A DNA stretch of 64,000 nucleotides from NCBI RefSeq assembly GCF_016909575.1, contig NZ_JAFBGA010000009.1, positions 124,001 through 188,000 on the forward strand, read 5' to 3'. Below, in pieces: positions 26,050 through 34,802 of this stretch; within the stretch, counting starts at the first letter, position 1, and each line of letters opens with the position of its first letter. A program made the position numbers and the translations under genes. The notes beneath the pieces were generated by a model. It saw only the letters and a list, made by a program, of their open reading frames with translations, did no database searches and had not been told where the DNA came from. This stretch comes from Streptomyces sp. HB132 (GTDB taxonomy: Bacteria > Actinomycetota > Actinomycetes > Streptomycetales > Streptomycetaceae).

Positions 26050-27720
26050 TCACGCGTCGTAGACGTCGGCCTTCCTCGGGGCGGGGTCCTGGACCAAACC
26101 GCTGAGGATCATCGAGCGGTTGTCGAAGCGCTCGATGTCGGCGCCGTGCTCCTTCAGGACCCGCATCGTGGCGGAGTGGACGACGCGCAGGACCGGGGTG
26201 GCCGTCCGCATGGCGTCGTCCGCCATGAAGCGGTGGCCCCACGGCTTGGCCGCCCAGGCATGGCGCAGGCCGAAGGGCTCGGGCAGGACGATCTTGCCGC
26301 CCAGGTAGTCCAGGAGCGGCGGATACCAGGTGAAGGGGGCACGCAGGGCGAGCCTGACGACCTCGCTCGCCTTGACGATGGGGAGCGTGATCTTGCGGGT
26401 CTCCCAGAACCTGACCGCCTTCTTGACCGTCTTGGTCGCCGCCTCCGGCTTCGTGAGGAAGAGGGAGTGCACGGGGCCCAGGGCGTGGCCGGTGACCTCG
26501 ATCCGCAGCGTCTCGTGGAGCACGGTGACGGTGATCAGCATCGTGATCACCAGTTGACCGTCCCAGAGGGTGAACTGCACGCCCAGGTAGTGGCGGTTGC
26601 CGCTGCCGAACTGCTGGTGGTTGCAGATGCGCTGTATCTCGTGGGGCTTGATCTGGAAGGTGGCGACGTCCTCGCCCTCGGGCCGGGAGACGGAGTCCGC
26701 GCCCTCGCCGACGGGAGCGACGATCCAGTGCTTGACGGACGGGGTGGGGAAGCCACCGGTGTTCAGGGGGCCGCGCTCCAGCATCTTCAGCTGGTCGTGG
26801 ATGGCCCGTACGACGTCCCAGCTGCGGAACTGGTGGATCTCCTTCGTGGGGTCCTCCGGCGTGAGCTCCTCGGCGAGCTGCCAGCTGCCCCAGCGGGTGC
26901 CCATACCCAGGATGCCCTTGGGGCCCGCGTAGAAGACGGCGTTGGACTGCTGCTCGGCGGAGAGCTTCTCCAGCCCCTGGCGCAGGGCCTCTCGGGCGGT
27001 CTCGTTGGGATTCTTCGGCACGGCCTCGGGGATCTTCGCGCTGACCCCGGTGCCGGAGAGGAGCCCGTCCCAGCGGGCGCGCAGGTCCTTGACCGAGGAT
27101 TCCGCGATCCGTTTGGCGAGCAGCCAGCCGATCAGCGGCGCGACGGCGGCGGCGCGCAGGTAGAGGGCCAGGAAACCGGTGAGCGGCATGGTGATCAGGA
27201 AGAACGCGGCGGCGCCGCCGAGCGCGACGAGCAGTACACCGCCCAGCGCCTGGAAGAACTTGTCCTTGGACTTGTTGAGGAAGTCGCGCAGCCGGAAGGC
27301 GAGGATCCACAGGACCAGTCCGGGCAGGAAGGCGAAACCGAAGACGGCGGTGACCAGGGTGAGCTTCGTGTCACGCGCCTTGCGCAGGTTGGTCGCGGAG
27401 AGGCAGTGCTCGACGACGGTCTGCGGGTCGGTGCCGAAGGACTGGATGAGCGCCTTCCGGTCGCCGCCCAGCATGCGTTCCTGCACCGCGCGGGAGAACG
27501 CCTCGCCCAGATTCGGCTTGAAGTAGTCGGACTTGAACAGCTTGGACTCGCCCGGTTTCACCTCGGACTTGTGCCACTCGGAGTTGGCTTTGAGGATCTC
27601 CGTCACATCGCTGTCGCGGTACGCGGCGGAGGCGAGGGCGTTGGTCGCCACCGCCTGCCCTCCCGAACCCTGGAGCGGGATCTGCGCTCCGGGAGAGAAA
27701 TCGAATCCGTTGTTGGCCAC
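26050..27720 (-). CDS. Membrane-associated protein of unknown function (556 residues)
   Basis: Domains in order: a hydrophilic N-terminal region (1-118), a membrane block of about three helices (121-142, 158-178, 179-202), then a long cytoplasmic-looking domain (205-556) with mixed helices and strands, rich in Trp and His (for example HNHQQF-like and WYPPLLDYL segments). No family is recognised. The GTG at 27720 follows a GGGGGCG ribosome-binding-like run; GTG 27732 is an alternative. It is transcribed in the same direction as the EF-G2-like gene, which lies upstream (27877-30102) with about 155 bp between, and may be co-transcribed with it. Confidence 0.7.
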   Translation of the reverse strand: MANNGFDFSPGAQIPLQGSGGQAVATNALASAAYRDSDVTEILKANSEWHKSEVKPGESKLFKSDYFKPNLGEAFSRAVQERMLGGDRKALIQSFGTDPQTVVEHCLSATNLRKARDTKLTLVTAVFGFAFLPGLVLWILAFRLRDFLNKSKDKFFQALGGVLLVALGGAAAFFLITMPLTGFLALYLRAAAVAPLIGWLLAKRIAESSVKDLRARWDGLLSGTGVSAKIPEAVPKNPNETAREALRQGLEKLSAEQQSNAVFYAGPKGILGMGTRWGSWQLAEELTPEDPTKEIHQFRSWDVVRAIHDQLKMLERGPLNTGGFPTPSVKHWIVAPVGEGADSVSRPEGEDVATFQIKPHEIQRICNHQQFGSGNRHYLGVQFTLWDGQLVITMLITVTVLHETLRIEVTGHALGPVHSLFLTKPEAATKTVKKAVRFWETRKITLPIVKASEVVRLALRAPFTWYPPLLDYLGGKIVLPEPFGLRHAWAAKPWGHRFMADDAMRTATPVLRVVHSATMRVLKEHGADIERFDNRSMILSGLVQDPAPRKADVYDA

Positions 27721-27876
27721 TGTCGCCCCCACTCGCCCGCACGGTCTGCTCCTGCGGCTGTTCCCAACTACCGTACGTCGCACACCTTCTGAGCTGGGCC
27801 CACAGCGTATCGCCCGGACCGCCCGGCCGCCCGTCCTTGAGACCCGGAGCAGGCACGAGGCGTCATATCCAGTCAG

Positions 27877-30102
27877 CTAGCCTACATTTGTGCTGTTTTC
27901 CGCCTCTTCGCGGATGCGTTCGGCGAGTTGCCGGGGCATCGGCTCGTGCCGGGCGTACGCCCGGTCGAACCGTCCGGTGCCGTGCGTCAGGGAGCGCAGA
28001 TCGACGGTGTACCTGCCGATCTCGATCTCCGGCACCTCGGCGCGCACGAGTGTGCGCTCGTCCTCCGTCTGTTCGGTTCCGACGACCCGGCCGCGCCGCC
28101 CCGCGAGGTCGCTCATCACCGCCCCCACGAAGTCGTCGGGAACCAGCACGCCGACCTCCGCGACGGGTTCGAGGAGCTGGACGCGGGTGCCTGCCGCGGC
28201 CTCGCGCAGCGCCAGCGCGCCCGCGGTCTGGAAGGCGGCGTCGGAGGAGTCGACCGAGTGCGACTTCCCGTCGACCAGGGTGACGCGTACGTCGACGAGA
28301 GGGTGTCCGGCCGCGACACCGCGGGCGGCCTGGGCGCGTACGCCCTTCTCCACCGACGCGACGAACTGCCGCGGCACCGAGCCGCCGGCCACCTCGTCGA
28401 CGAACTCCAGCCCCGCACCGGGCGACAGCGGCTCCACCTCGATCTCACAGATCGCGTACTGCCCGTGGCCGCCCGACTGCTTGACGTGGCGGCCCCGGCC
28501 GACGGCCCGCGAGGCGAACGTCTCGCGCAGCGGTACGCGGTGGGGTTCGGCGTCGACCTGCACGCCGTAGCGGCTGCGCAGACGCTCCAGGGCGACGTCC
28601 GTGTGCGCCTCGCCCATGCACCACAGGACGACCTGGCGGGTGTCCTGGTTCTGCTCCAGACGCATCGTGGGGTCCTCGGCGACCAGACGTGCCAGGCCCT
28701 GCGAGAGCTTGTCCTCGTCGGCCTTGCCGTGGGCGCGTACCGCCAGCGGGAGCAGGGGGTCGGGCATGGCCCAGGGCTCCATCAGGAGCGGCTCGACCCC
28801 ACCCGAGAGGGTGTCCCCGGTCTCCGCCCCGCCCAGCTTGGAGACACAGGCCAGGTCTCCCGCGGCACAGCTGTCCAAGGGGCGCTGCTGTCCGCCGAAG
28901 GGGGCGGACAGGGCGCCCACGCGGACATCGTTCTCGTGGCAGGCGTGTGTCCCGCCGCCGGGCGCGGTCAGCCCGCGGCCGCACACGTGCACGGTGTCAT
29001 CGGGGCGCAGGGTGCCGGCGAAGACGCGGACGAGCGAGACCCGCCCCACGTACGGGTCGGACGAGGTCTTCACGACCTCGGCGACGAGGGGCGCCGCCGG
29101 GTCGCACACCGGTGCGGGGCGCGGGGCGCCGTCCGGGGTGGTGACGGCGGGCAGCGCGCGCTCCCCGGGGGAGGGGAAACCGCGGGTGACCAGGTCGAGG
29201 AGTTCCACGGTGCCGATGCCCTGGCGTGCCCCCTCGGCGGCGGGTGCGGCGGTGAGCACCGGGTGGAAGGAACCGTGTGCGACGGCGCGTTCCAGGTCCT
29301 CGACGAGTGTCGTGACGTCGACCTCGCCGCCTTGGAGGTAGCGGTCCATCAGGGTCTCGTCCTCGCTCTCGGCGATGATCCCCTCGATGAGCCGGTCACG
29401 GGCCTCCCGAAGCGGGCCCCGCCGGTCACCGGCGGGCGGTGCCTCCTGCCGGGTACCCGACGAGTAGTCGAACACCCGCTGGGTGAGGAGTCCGGTGAGC
29501 CCGGTGAGCGGGGCATGTCCGTCCGGACCCTCGGGGCCCTGTACCGGCAGATACAGGGGAAGCACGGCGTCGGGGTCGTCGTGCCCGAAGATCCGGCCGC
29601 AGATCCGGGTCATCTCGTCGAAGGACGTGCGCGAGGTGTCCAGGTGCGTGACGACGATGGCCCGGGGCATTCCGACGGCCGCGCACTCCTCCCACACGGC
29701 GCGGGTGGTGCCCGCCACGGCATCGGCCTCCTGGGCGGCCGAGACGACGAAGAGGGCCGCGTCCGCCGCGCGCAGACCGGCCCTGAGTTCCCCGACGAAG
29801 TCCGCGTAGCCGGGGGTGTCCAGCAGATTGATCCTGTAGCCGTCCCAATCGACGGGGACCAGCGAGAGCTGTACGGAGCGATGCCGGCGCCGTTCGATCT
29901 CGTCGTGGTCGGAGACGGTGGAGCCGTCCTCGACCCGGCCGGCCCGGTTCAGGGCCCCGGCGGTCAGCGCGAGTGCCTCGACCAGCGTGGTCTTGCCTGA
30001 GCCGCTGTGGCCGACCAGCACCACGTTCCGTACGGAAGCGGGCCGGTCGGCCGTCGCCGCCCTGCCGGCGGCTCCGGTGTGCGTATGTGTCCTGTCGCCC
30101 AT
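27877..30102 (-). CDS. Elongation factor G-like GTPase (EF-G2 type)
   Basis: A 741-residue translational GTPase-like protein with the EF-G five-domain layout. The G domain has P-loop GHSGSGKTT (31-39), ERRRHRSV in the switch I region (70-77) and DTPGYADF (95-102). The guanine-specificity motif, NKxD in true EF-G, reads THLD (152-155). Domain II follows from about 300, domain IV contains GHGQYAICEIEVEPL (about 555), and the end is domain V. These are features of the paralogous EF-G2 group in actinobacteria, which is not the essential translocase and whose role is unsettled. The ATG at 30102 has GGGAGG upstream; the frame extends 32 low-complexity codons further. Confidence 0.85.
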   Translation of the reverse strand: MGDRTHTHTGAAGRAATADRPASVRNVVLVGHSGSGKTTLVEALALTAGALNRAGRVEDGSTVSDHDEIERRRHRSVQLSLVPVDWDGYRINLLDTPGYADFVGELRAGLRAADAALFVVSAAQEADAVAGTTRAVWEECAAVGMPRAIVVTHLDTSRTSFDEMTRICGRIFGHDDPDAVLPLYLPVQGPEGPDGHAPLTGLTGLLTQRVFDYSSGTRQEAPPAGDRRGPLREARDRLIEGIIAESEDETLMDRYLQGGEVDVTTLVEDLERAVAHGSFHPVLTAAPAAEGARQGIGTVELLDLVTRGFPSPGERALPAVTTPDGAPRPAPVCDPAAPLVAEVVKTSSDPYVGRVSLVRVFAGTLRPDDTVHVCGRGLTAPGGGTHACHENDVRVGALSAPFGGQQRPLDSCAAGDLACVSKLGGAETGDTLSGGVEPLLMEPWAMPDPLLPLAVRAHGKADEDKLSQGLARLVAEDPTMRLEQNQDTRQVVLWCMGEAHTDVALERLRSRYGVQVDAEPHRVPLRETFASRAVGRGRHVKQSGGHGQYAICEIEVEPLSPGAGLEFVDEVAGGSVPRQFVASVEKGVRAQAARGVAAGHPLVDVRVTLVDGKSHSVDSSDAAFQTAGALALREAAAGTRVQLLEPVAEVGVLVPDDFVGAVMSDLAGRRGRVVGTEQTEDERTLVRAEVPEIEIGRYTVDLRSLTHGTGRFDRAYARHEPMPRQLAERIREEAENSTNVG

Positions 30103-30372
30103 GATCGTGCCTCCCGGTCGGTGCCGCAGGAGCTGGGGGAGTGGATGCACGGGCAGGGCGGGAGCCGCCGCGGCGGCTTCTGCGACGCCCGCGGTCATTC
30201 GAGCTTTTCACCAGTACCGCACGCCGTCCATCCGTCGCACACGGCGGAGCGTGACTTCCCGGAGACCCCGCGGGACGGGGTGCCCCGCCGTTGCCCGGCA
30301 CGGCTCGTGACTACGATGGGCCAGCCGGTGGCCGAAGTGGCCGCACGGCGCCCACCGAACCTCGGGAAGGCC

Positions 30373-31044
30373 ATGCTGAACAAGTACGCGCGTGCATTTT
30401 TTACGCGTGTCCTCACACCGTTCGCCGCTCTGCTGCTCCGTCTCGGGGTCAGCCCCGACGCGGTCACTCTCGTCGGTACGGCCGGAGTGATGGCAGGTGC
30501 GCTGGTCTTCTTCCCGATGGGGGAGTTCTTCTGGGGCACGATCGTGATCACGGTCTTCGTCTTCTCGGACCTGGTCGACGGCAACATGGCCCGGCAGGCC
30601 GGCGTCTCCAGCAGGTGGGGCGCCTTCCTGGACTCGACGCTCGACCGGGTCGCGGACGGGGCGATCTTCGCCGGATTCGCGCTCTGGTACGCGGGCAGCG
30701 GCGACGACAACATGCTGTGCGCGGTCGCGATCTTCTGTCTGGCCAGCGGTCAGGTGGTCTCGTACACGAAGGCCAGGGGCGAGTCGATCGGCCTGCCGGT
30801 CGCCGTGAACGGACTGGTGGAGCGCGCCGAGCGGCTCGTGATCTCGCTGGTCGCGGCGGGCCTCGCGGGGCTGCACGGCTTCGGCGTACCCGGCATCCAG
30901 ATCCTCCTGCCGATCGCGCTGTGGATCGTCGCCGTCGGCAGCCTGGTGACGCTGATCCAGCGGGTGGTCACCGTGCGCAGGGAGTCGGCCGAGGCCGACG
31001 CCGCCGCGGCCGCCGGCCCGGGCGGGAGCGGGTCCGCACAGTGA
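30373..31044 (+). CDS. pgsA: Phosphatidylinositol phosphate synthase (CDP-alcohol phosphatidyltransferase)
   Basis: A 223-residue integral membrane enzyme. The CDP-alcohol phosphotransferase signature D66-x2-D69-G70-x2-A73-R74-x8-G83-x3-D87-x3-D91 is complete. In actinobacteria this enzyme joins CDP-diacylglycerol to inositol 1-phosphate, giving PI phosphate. The three genes downstream fit phosphatidylinositol mannoside (PIM) synthesis, which supports this substrate over glycerol phosphate. The ATG at 30373 has GGGAAGG upstream. About six membrane helices precede an Ala/Gly-rich cytoplasmic tail. Confidence 0.9.
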   Translation: MLNKYARAFFTRVLTPFAALLLRLGVSPDAVTLVGTAGVMAGALVFFPMGEFFWGTIVITVFVFSDLVDGNMARQAGVSSRWGAFLDSTLDRVADGAIFAGFALWYAGSGDDNMLCAVAIFCLASGQVVSYTKARGESIGLPVAVNGLVERAERLVISLVAAGLAGLHGFGVPGIQILLPIALWIVAVGSLVTLIQRVVTVRRESAEADAAAAAGPGGSGSAQ

Positions 31045-31964
31045 GCGGCACCCGATCCGACCTGCGGGAACGACTGACGGACGGGCTCTACGGCCTCGGC
31101 TGGGGAGCCGTCAAGAAGCTTCCCGAGCCGGCCGCGGCGGCGCTCTTCCGCACCCTGGCCGACCAGGTGTGGAAGCGGCGCGGGAAGTCCGTGCTGCGGC
31201 TCGAGTCGAACCTCGCCCGGGTGGTGCCCCACGCGGACGGCGCCCGGCTCGCCGAACTGTCGAAGGCCGGCATGCGCTCGTACATGCGCTACTGGATGGA
31301 GTCCTTCCGGCTGCCGACCTGGAGTCCGGAGCGGATCAAGGCGTCCATCGACGTCCGCGACGCGCACCGGCTCACCGAGGGGCTGGACGCGGGCCAGGGA
31401 GTCGTCCTCGCGCTGCCGCACCTCGGGAACTGGGACCTGGCGGGCGCCTGGGTCACCACGGATCTGAAGGTCCCGTTCACGACGGTCGCCGAGCGGCTCA
31501 AGCCCGAAACCCTGTACGACCGGTTCGTGGCCTACCGCCAGGGCCTCGGCATGGAGGTCCTCCCGCACAGCGGCGGGGCCGCGTTCGGGACGCTGGCCCG
31601 GCGGCTGCGCGCGGGCGGCCTCGTCTGCCTGGTCGCCGACCGTGACCTGTCGGCCTCCGGGGTCGAGGTGGACTTCTTCGGGGACACCGCGCGGATGCCC
31701 GCCGGGCCGGCCCTGCTGGCCCAGCAGACCGGTGCGCTGCTGCTGCCCGTCACCCTCTGGTACGACGGTACGCCCGTGATGGGTGCGCGGGTCCATCCTC
31801 CCGTCGCCGTACCGGAGACAGGTACACGCGCCGAGAAGACGTCCTCCATGACGCAGGCGCTGGCCGATGCCTTCGCCACCGGGATCGTCGAGCATCCGGA
31901 GGACTGGCACATGCTCCAGCGGCTCTGGATCTCCGATCTGGACCCCCAGGGGGAAGCTCCGTGA
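31041..31964 (+). CDS. Phosphatidylinositol mannoside acyltransferase (LpxL/PatA-like)
   Basis: A 307-residue membrane-associated acyltransferase. The HX4D active site is H127-LGNW-D132, in a segment typical of the lysophospholipid/lauroyl acyltransferase family. In mycobacteria the equivalent gene lies between pgsA and pimA and acylates a mannose of PIM1 or PIM2. The GTG at 31041 overlaps the previous stop (GTGA) and the stop overlaps the next start (GTGA), so all three are translationally coupled. Confidence 0.88.
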   Translation: MSGTRSDLRERLTDGLYGLGWGAVKKLPEPAAAALFRTLADQVWKRRGKSVLRLESNLARVVPHADGARLAELSKAGMRSYMRYWMESFRLPTWSPERIKASIDVRDAHRLTEGLDAGQGVVLALPHLGNWDLAGAWVTTDLKVPFTTVAERLKPETLYDRFVAYRQGLGMEVLPHSGGAAFGTLARRLRAGGLVCLVADRDLSASGVEVDFFGDTARMPAGPALLAQQTGALLLPVTLWYDGTPVMGARVHPPVAVPETGTRAEKTSSMTQALADAFATGIVEHPEDWHMLQRLWISDLDPQGEAP

Positions 31965-33121
31965 AGATCGGCATCGTCTGCCCGTACTCCTGGGACGTTC
32001 CGGGCGGGGTGCAGTTCCACATCCGCGACCTGGCCGAGCACCTGATCCGCCTCGGCCACGACGTCTCGGTGCTCGCCCCCGCCGACGACGAGACGCCGCT
32101 CCCGCCGTACGTCGTGTCCGCCGGCCGGGCCGTGCCCGTCCCGTACAACGGCTCGGTCGCCCGGCTGAACTTCGGATTCCTGTCCGCGGCGCGCGTCCGG
32201 CGCTGGCTGAACGACGGCACCTTCGACGTCATTCACATCCACGAGCCCACCGCGCCCTCGCTGGGCCTGCTCACCTGCTGGGCGGCGCAGGGGCCGATCG
32301 TGGCGACCTTCCACACGTCGAATCCACGCTCCAGGGCCATGATCGCCGCCTACCCGATCCTCCAGCCGGCGCTGGAGAAGATCAGCGCGCGGATCGCGGT
32401 CAGCGAGTACGCGCGGCGGACCCTGGTCGAGCACCTCGGCGGGGACGCCGTGGTCATCCCCAACGGTGTCGACGTGGACTTCTTCGCCCGGGCCGAGCCG
32501 AAGGCCGAGTGGCAGGGCGGCACACTCGGCTTCATGGGGCGCATCGACGAGCCGCGCAAGGGGCTGCCCGTCCTGATGAAGGCGCTCCCCGCGATCCTCG
32601 CCGCCCGCCCGGAGACCCGACTGCTGGTCGCGGGGCGCGGCGACGAGGAGGAGGCCGTCGCCTCGCTGCCGCAGGAGATGCGCTCGCGCGTCGAGTTCCT
32701 CGGCATGGTCAGCGACGAGGACAAGGCACGGCTGCTGCGCAGTGTCGATGTCTACGTCGCACCGAACACGGGCGGCGAGAGCTTCGGCATCATCCTCGTC
32801 GAGGCCCTTTCGGCGGGAGCGCCCGTCCTCGCCAGCGACCTGGACGCCTTCGCGCAGGTGCTCGACCAGGGGTCGGCCGGCGACCTGTTCGCCAACGAGG
32901 ACGCCGACGCGCTGGCCTCGGCCGCGATCCGGCTGCTGGGCGACCCGGAGCGGCGTGCGGGGCTGCGGCAGCGGGGCAGCGCGCATGTGCGCCGCTTCGA
33001 CTGGACGACGGTCGGCGCGGACGTCCTGTCGGTGTACGAGACGGTGACGGACGGGGCGGCGGCCGTCGACACCGACGAGCGCACGGGGCTCCGCGCGCGC
33101 TTCGGCCTCGCCCGGGACTGA
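31961..33121 (+). CDS. pimA: Phosphatidylinositol alpha-mannosyltransferase (GT4)
   Basis: A 386-residue GT-B retaining glycosyltransferase of family GT4. The N-terminal domain starts MKIGIVCPYSWDVPGGVQ, with the glycine-rich acceptor loop, and HIHEPTAPSLG near 87-97 matches PimA. The C-terminal donor domain shows GRIDEPRKGL (about 193-202) and the nucleotide-sugar EX7E region APNTGGESFGIILVEA (about 267-282). It transfers mannose from GDP-mannose to phosphatidylinositol on the inner face of the membrane, the first step of PIM synthesis. GTG 31961 overlaps the acyltransferase stop. Confidence 0.93.
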   Translation: MKIGIVCPYSWDVPGGVQFHIRDLAEHLIRLGHDVSVLAPADDETPLPPYVVSAGRAVPVPYNGSVARLNFGFLSAARVRRWLNDGTFDVIHIHEPTAPSLGLLTCWAAQGPIVATFHTSNPRSRAMIAAYPILQPALEKISARIAVSEYARRTLVEHLGGDAVVIPNGVDVDFFARAEPKAEWQGGTLGFMGRIDEPRKGLPVLMKALPAILAARPETRLLVAGRGDEEEAVASLPQEMRSRVEFLGMVSDEDKARLLRSVDVYVAPNTGGESFGIILVEALSAGAPVLASDLDAFAQVLDQGSAGDLFANEDADALASAAIRLLGDPERRAGLRQRGSAHVRRFDWTTVGADVLSVYETVTDGAAAVDTDERTGLRARFGLARD

Positions 33122-33180
33122 ACCGCGCAGTGAAGCCGTGAAGGCCGACACCGGCGGGGCCCGCCCCCTCCCTCCGACGG

Positions 33181-33186
33181 TAGCCT
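33181..33186 (+). promoter_or_regulatory. Possible -10 element of a leaderless transcript
   Basis: TAGCCT ends seven bases before the GTG of the LemA-like gene, the usual spacing for leaderless Streptomyces mRNAs. No Shine-Dalgarno sequence is visible before that start. Confidence 0.4.
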
Positions 33187-33193
33187 TCCGCCC

Positions 33194-33739
33194 GTGATCG
33201 AAATCCTCGTCTGGACCGTCGTCGCGCTGTTCGCGATCGGCCTGTACCTCAGCTGGACCGCGGGCCGGCTCGACCGGCTCCACGCCCGTATCGACGCGGC
33301 CCGCGCGGCGCTGGACGCACAGCTGCTGCGCCGCGCCTCGGTCACCCAGGAACTGGCCACGTCAGGCCTCCTGGACCCCGCCGCGTCGATCGTGCTGTAC
33401 GAGGCGGCGCACGCGGCGCGGCAGGCCGAGGAGGAGCAGCGCGAGGTCGCCGAGAGCGAGCTCAGCACCGCCCTGCGGGCCGTGTTCGGCGAGACGGCGC
33501 AGGTCGAGGCGGTGAAGGAGGTCCCCGGCGGCGAGGACACTGCCAGGGAACTGGCCGCCGCCGTACGCCGGGTCCCGATGGCGCGCCGTTTCCACAACGA
33601 CGCGGTGCGCGCCGCCCGCGCGCTGCGCAGGCACCGGACGGTCCGGCTGTTCCGGCTCGCGGGCCACGCCCCGTTCCCGCTCGCGTTCGAGATGGACGAC
33701 GCGCCGCCGGTCGCCCTGGCGGACCGCCCCGGCAGCTGA
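33194..33739 (+). CDS. LemA-like membrane-anchored coiled-coil protein
   Basis: A 181-residue protein with one N-terminal membrane helix (about 3-20) followed by a long helical stretch (RLDRLHARIDAARAALDAQL, 25-45) and the RRASVTQELA segment that resembles the LemA core. The remainder is helical with an Arg-rich end. Related genes are found downstream of pimA in Streptomyces and are sometimes mislabelled NUDIX hydrolase; no Nudix box (GX5EX7REUXEEXGU) is present. Function unknown. It follows pimA by 72 bp and seems to have its own leaderless promoter. Confidence 0.65.
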   Translation: MIEILVWTVVALFAIGLYLSWTAGRLDRLHARIDAARAALDAQLLRRASVTQELATSGLLDPAASIVLYEAAHAARQAEEEQREVAESELSTALRAVFGETAQVEAVKEVPGGEDTARELAAAVRRVPMARRFHNDAVRAARALRRHRTVRLFRLAGHAPFPLAFEMDDAPPVALADRPGS

Positions 33740-33875
33740 GGGCTGACGGGCGCGAGCCCGGAGGGGCACGGAAACGATCCACAGGGTGTTCATTGGCCCT
33801 TGCTGTGGACTGCTTCCGGGGCGTTTGCTCGGGGCTGCACCATCCAGCGTCTTTCCACCCCAGTGAGGTCGATCC

Positions 33876-34796
33876 GTGTCCACGCTCCCCAGCACCCCGC
33901 AGTCCACCGAGACCCCGGCCACCGGCACCGCCCGCGTCAAGCGCGGGATGGCCGAGCAGCTCAAGGGCGGCGTGATCATGGACGTCGTCGACGCCGAGCA
34001 GGCGAAGATCGCCGAGGACGCGGGCGCCGTGGCCGTCATGGCCCTGGAGCGGGTGCCGGCCGACATCCGCAAGGACGGCGGGGTGGCCCGGATGTCGGAC
34101 CCGAACATGATCGAGGAGATCATCGAGGCCGTCTCCATCCCCGTCATGGCCAAGTCCCGCATCGGCCACTTCGTCGAGGCCCAGGTGCTCCAGTCCCTCG
34201 GCGTGGACTACATCGACGAGTCCGAGGTCCTCACCCCGGCCGACGAGGTCAACCACAGCGACAAGTTCGCCTTCACCACCCCCTTCGTCTGCGGTGCCAC
34301 CAATCTGGGTGAGGCCCTGCGCCGCATCGCCGAGGGCGCCGCGATGATCCGCTCGAAGGGCGAGGCGGGCACCGGCAACGTCGTCGAGGCCGTCCGGCAC
34401 CTGCGCCAGATCAAGAACGAGATCGCCCGGCTGCGCGGCTACGACAACAACGAGCTGTACGCCGCCGCCAAGGAGCTCCGCGCCCCGTACGAGCTGGTCA
34501 AGGAGGTCTCCGAGCTCGGCCGGCTGCCCGTGGTCCTGTTCTCGGCCGGTGGTGTGGCCACCCCCGCGGACGCGGCCCTGATGCGTCAGCTCGGCGCCGA
34601 GGGCGTCTTCGTGGGCTCCGGCATCTTCAAGTCCGGCGACCCGGCCAAGCGTGCCGCCGCCATCGTGAAGGCCACCACCTTCTACGACGACCCGAAGATC
34701 ATCGCTGACGCCTCCCGCAACCTCGGTGAGGCCATGGTCGGCATCAACTGCGACACGCTCCCCGAGGGCGAGCGCTATGCCAACCGCGGCTGGTAA
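33876..34796 (+). CDS. pdxS: Pyridoxal 5'-phosphate synthase, synthase subunit
   Basis: A 306-residue PdxS (Pdx1/SnzP) subunit. It condenses ribose 5-phosphate, glyceraldehyde 3-phosphate and ammonia to PLP in a dodecameric complex. The catalytic lysines are K93 (VMAKSRIGHF) and K161 (RSKGEAGTGN), with D36 in GGVIMDVV. The GTG at 33876 follows GTGAGGTC. The ammonia comes from PdxT, encoded six bases downstream, so the pair forms an operon. Confidence 0.97.
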   Translation: MSTLPSTPQSTETPATGTARVKRGMAEQLKGGVIMDVVDAEQAKIAEDAGAVAVMALERVPADIRKDGGVARMSDPNMIEEIIEAVSIPVMAKSRIGHFVEAQVLQSLGVDYIDESEVLTPADEVNHSDKFAFTTPFVCGATNLGEALRRIAEGAAMIRSKGEAGTGNVVEAVRHLRQIKNEIARLRGYDNNELYAAAKELRAPYELVKEVSELGRLPVVLFSAGGVATPADAALMRQLGAEGVFVGSGIFKSGDPAKRAAAIVKATTFYDDPKIIADASRNLGEAMVGINCDTLPEGERYANRGW

Positions 34797-34802
34797 CCAC
34801 TG

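Noticed and set aside
25975..27792. 605-codon open frame opposite the 556-residue membrane protein gene
   Set aside because: The minus-strand gene has membrane helices, a start with ribosome-binding run and normal composition; the plus-strand frame is Gly/Asp/Arg-rich and repetitive.
27928..30000. 690-codon open frame opposite the EF-G2 gene
   Set aside because: The minus strand encodes a clear GTPase. The plus frame is a shadow with low-complexity His/Gly/Arg translation.
33194..33739. NUDIX hydrolase label for the gene after pimA
   Set aside because: No Nudix box is present. The sequence shows one membrane helix and LemA-like helices.
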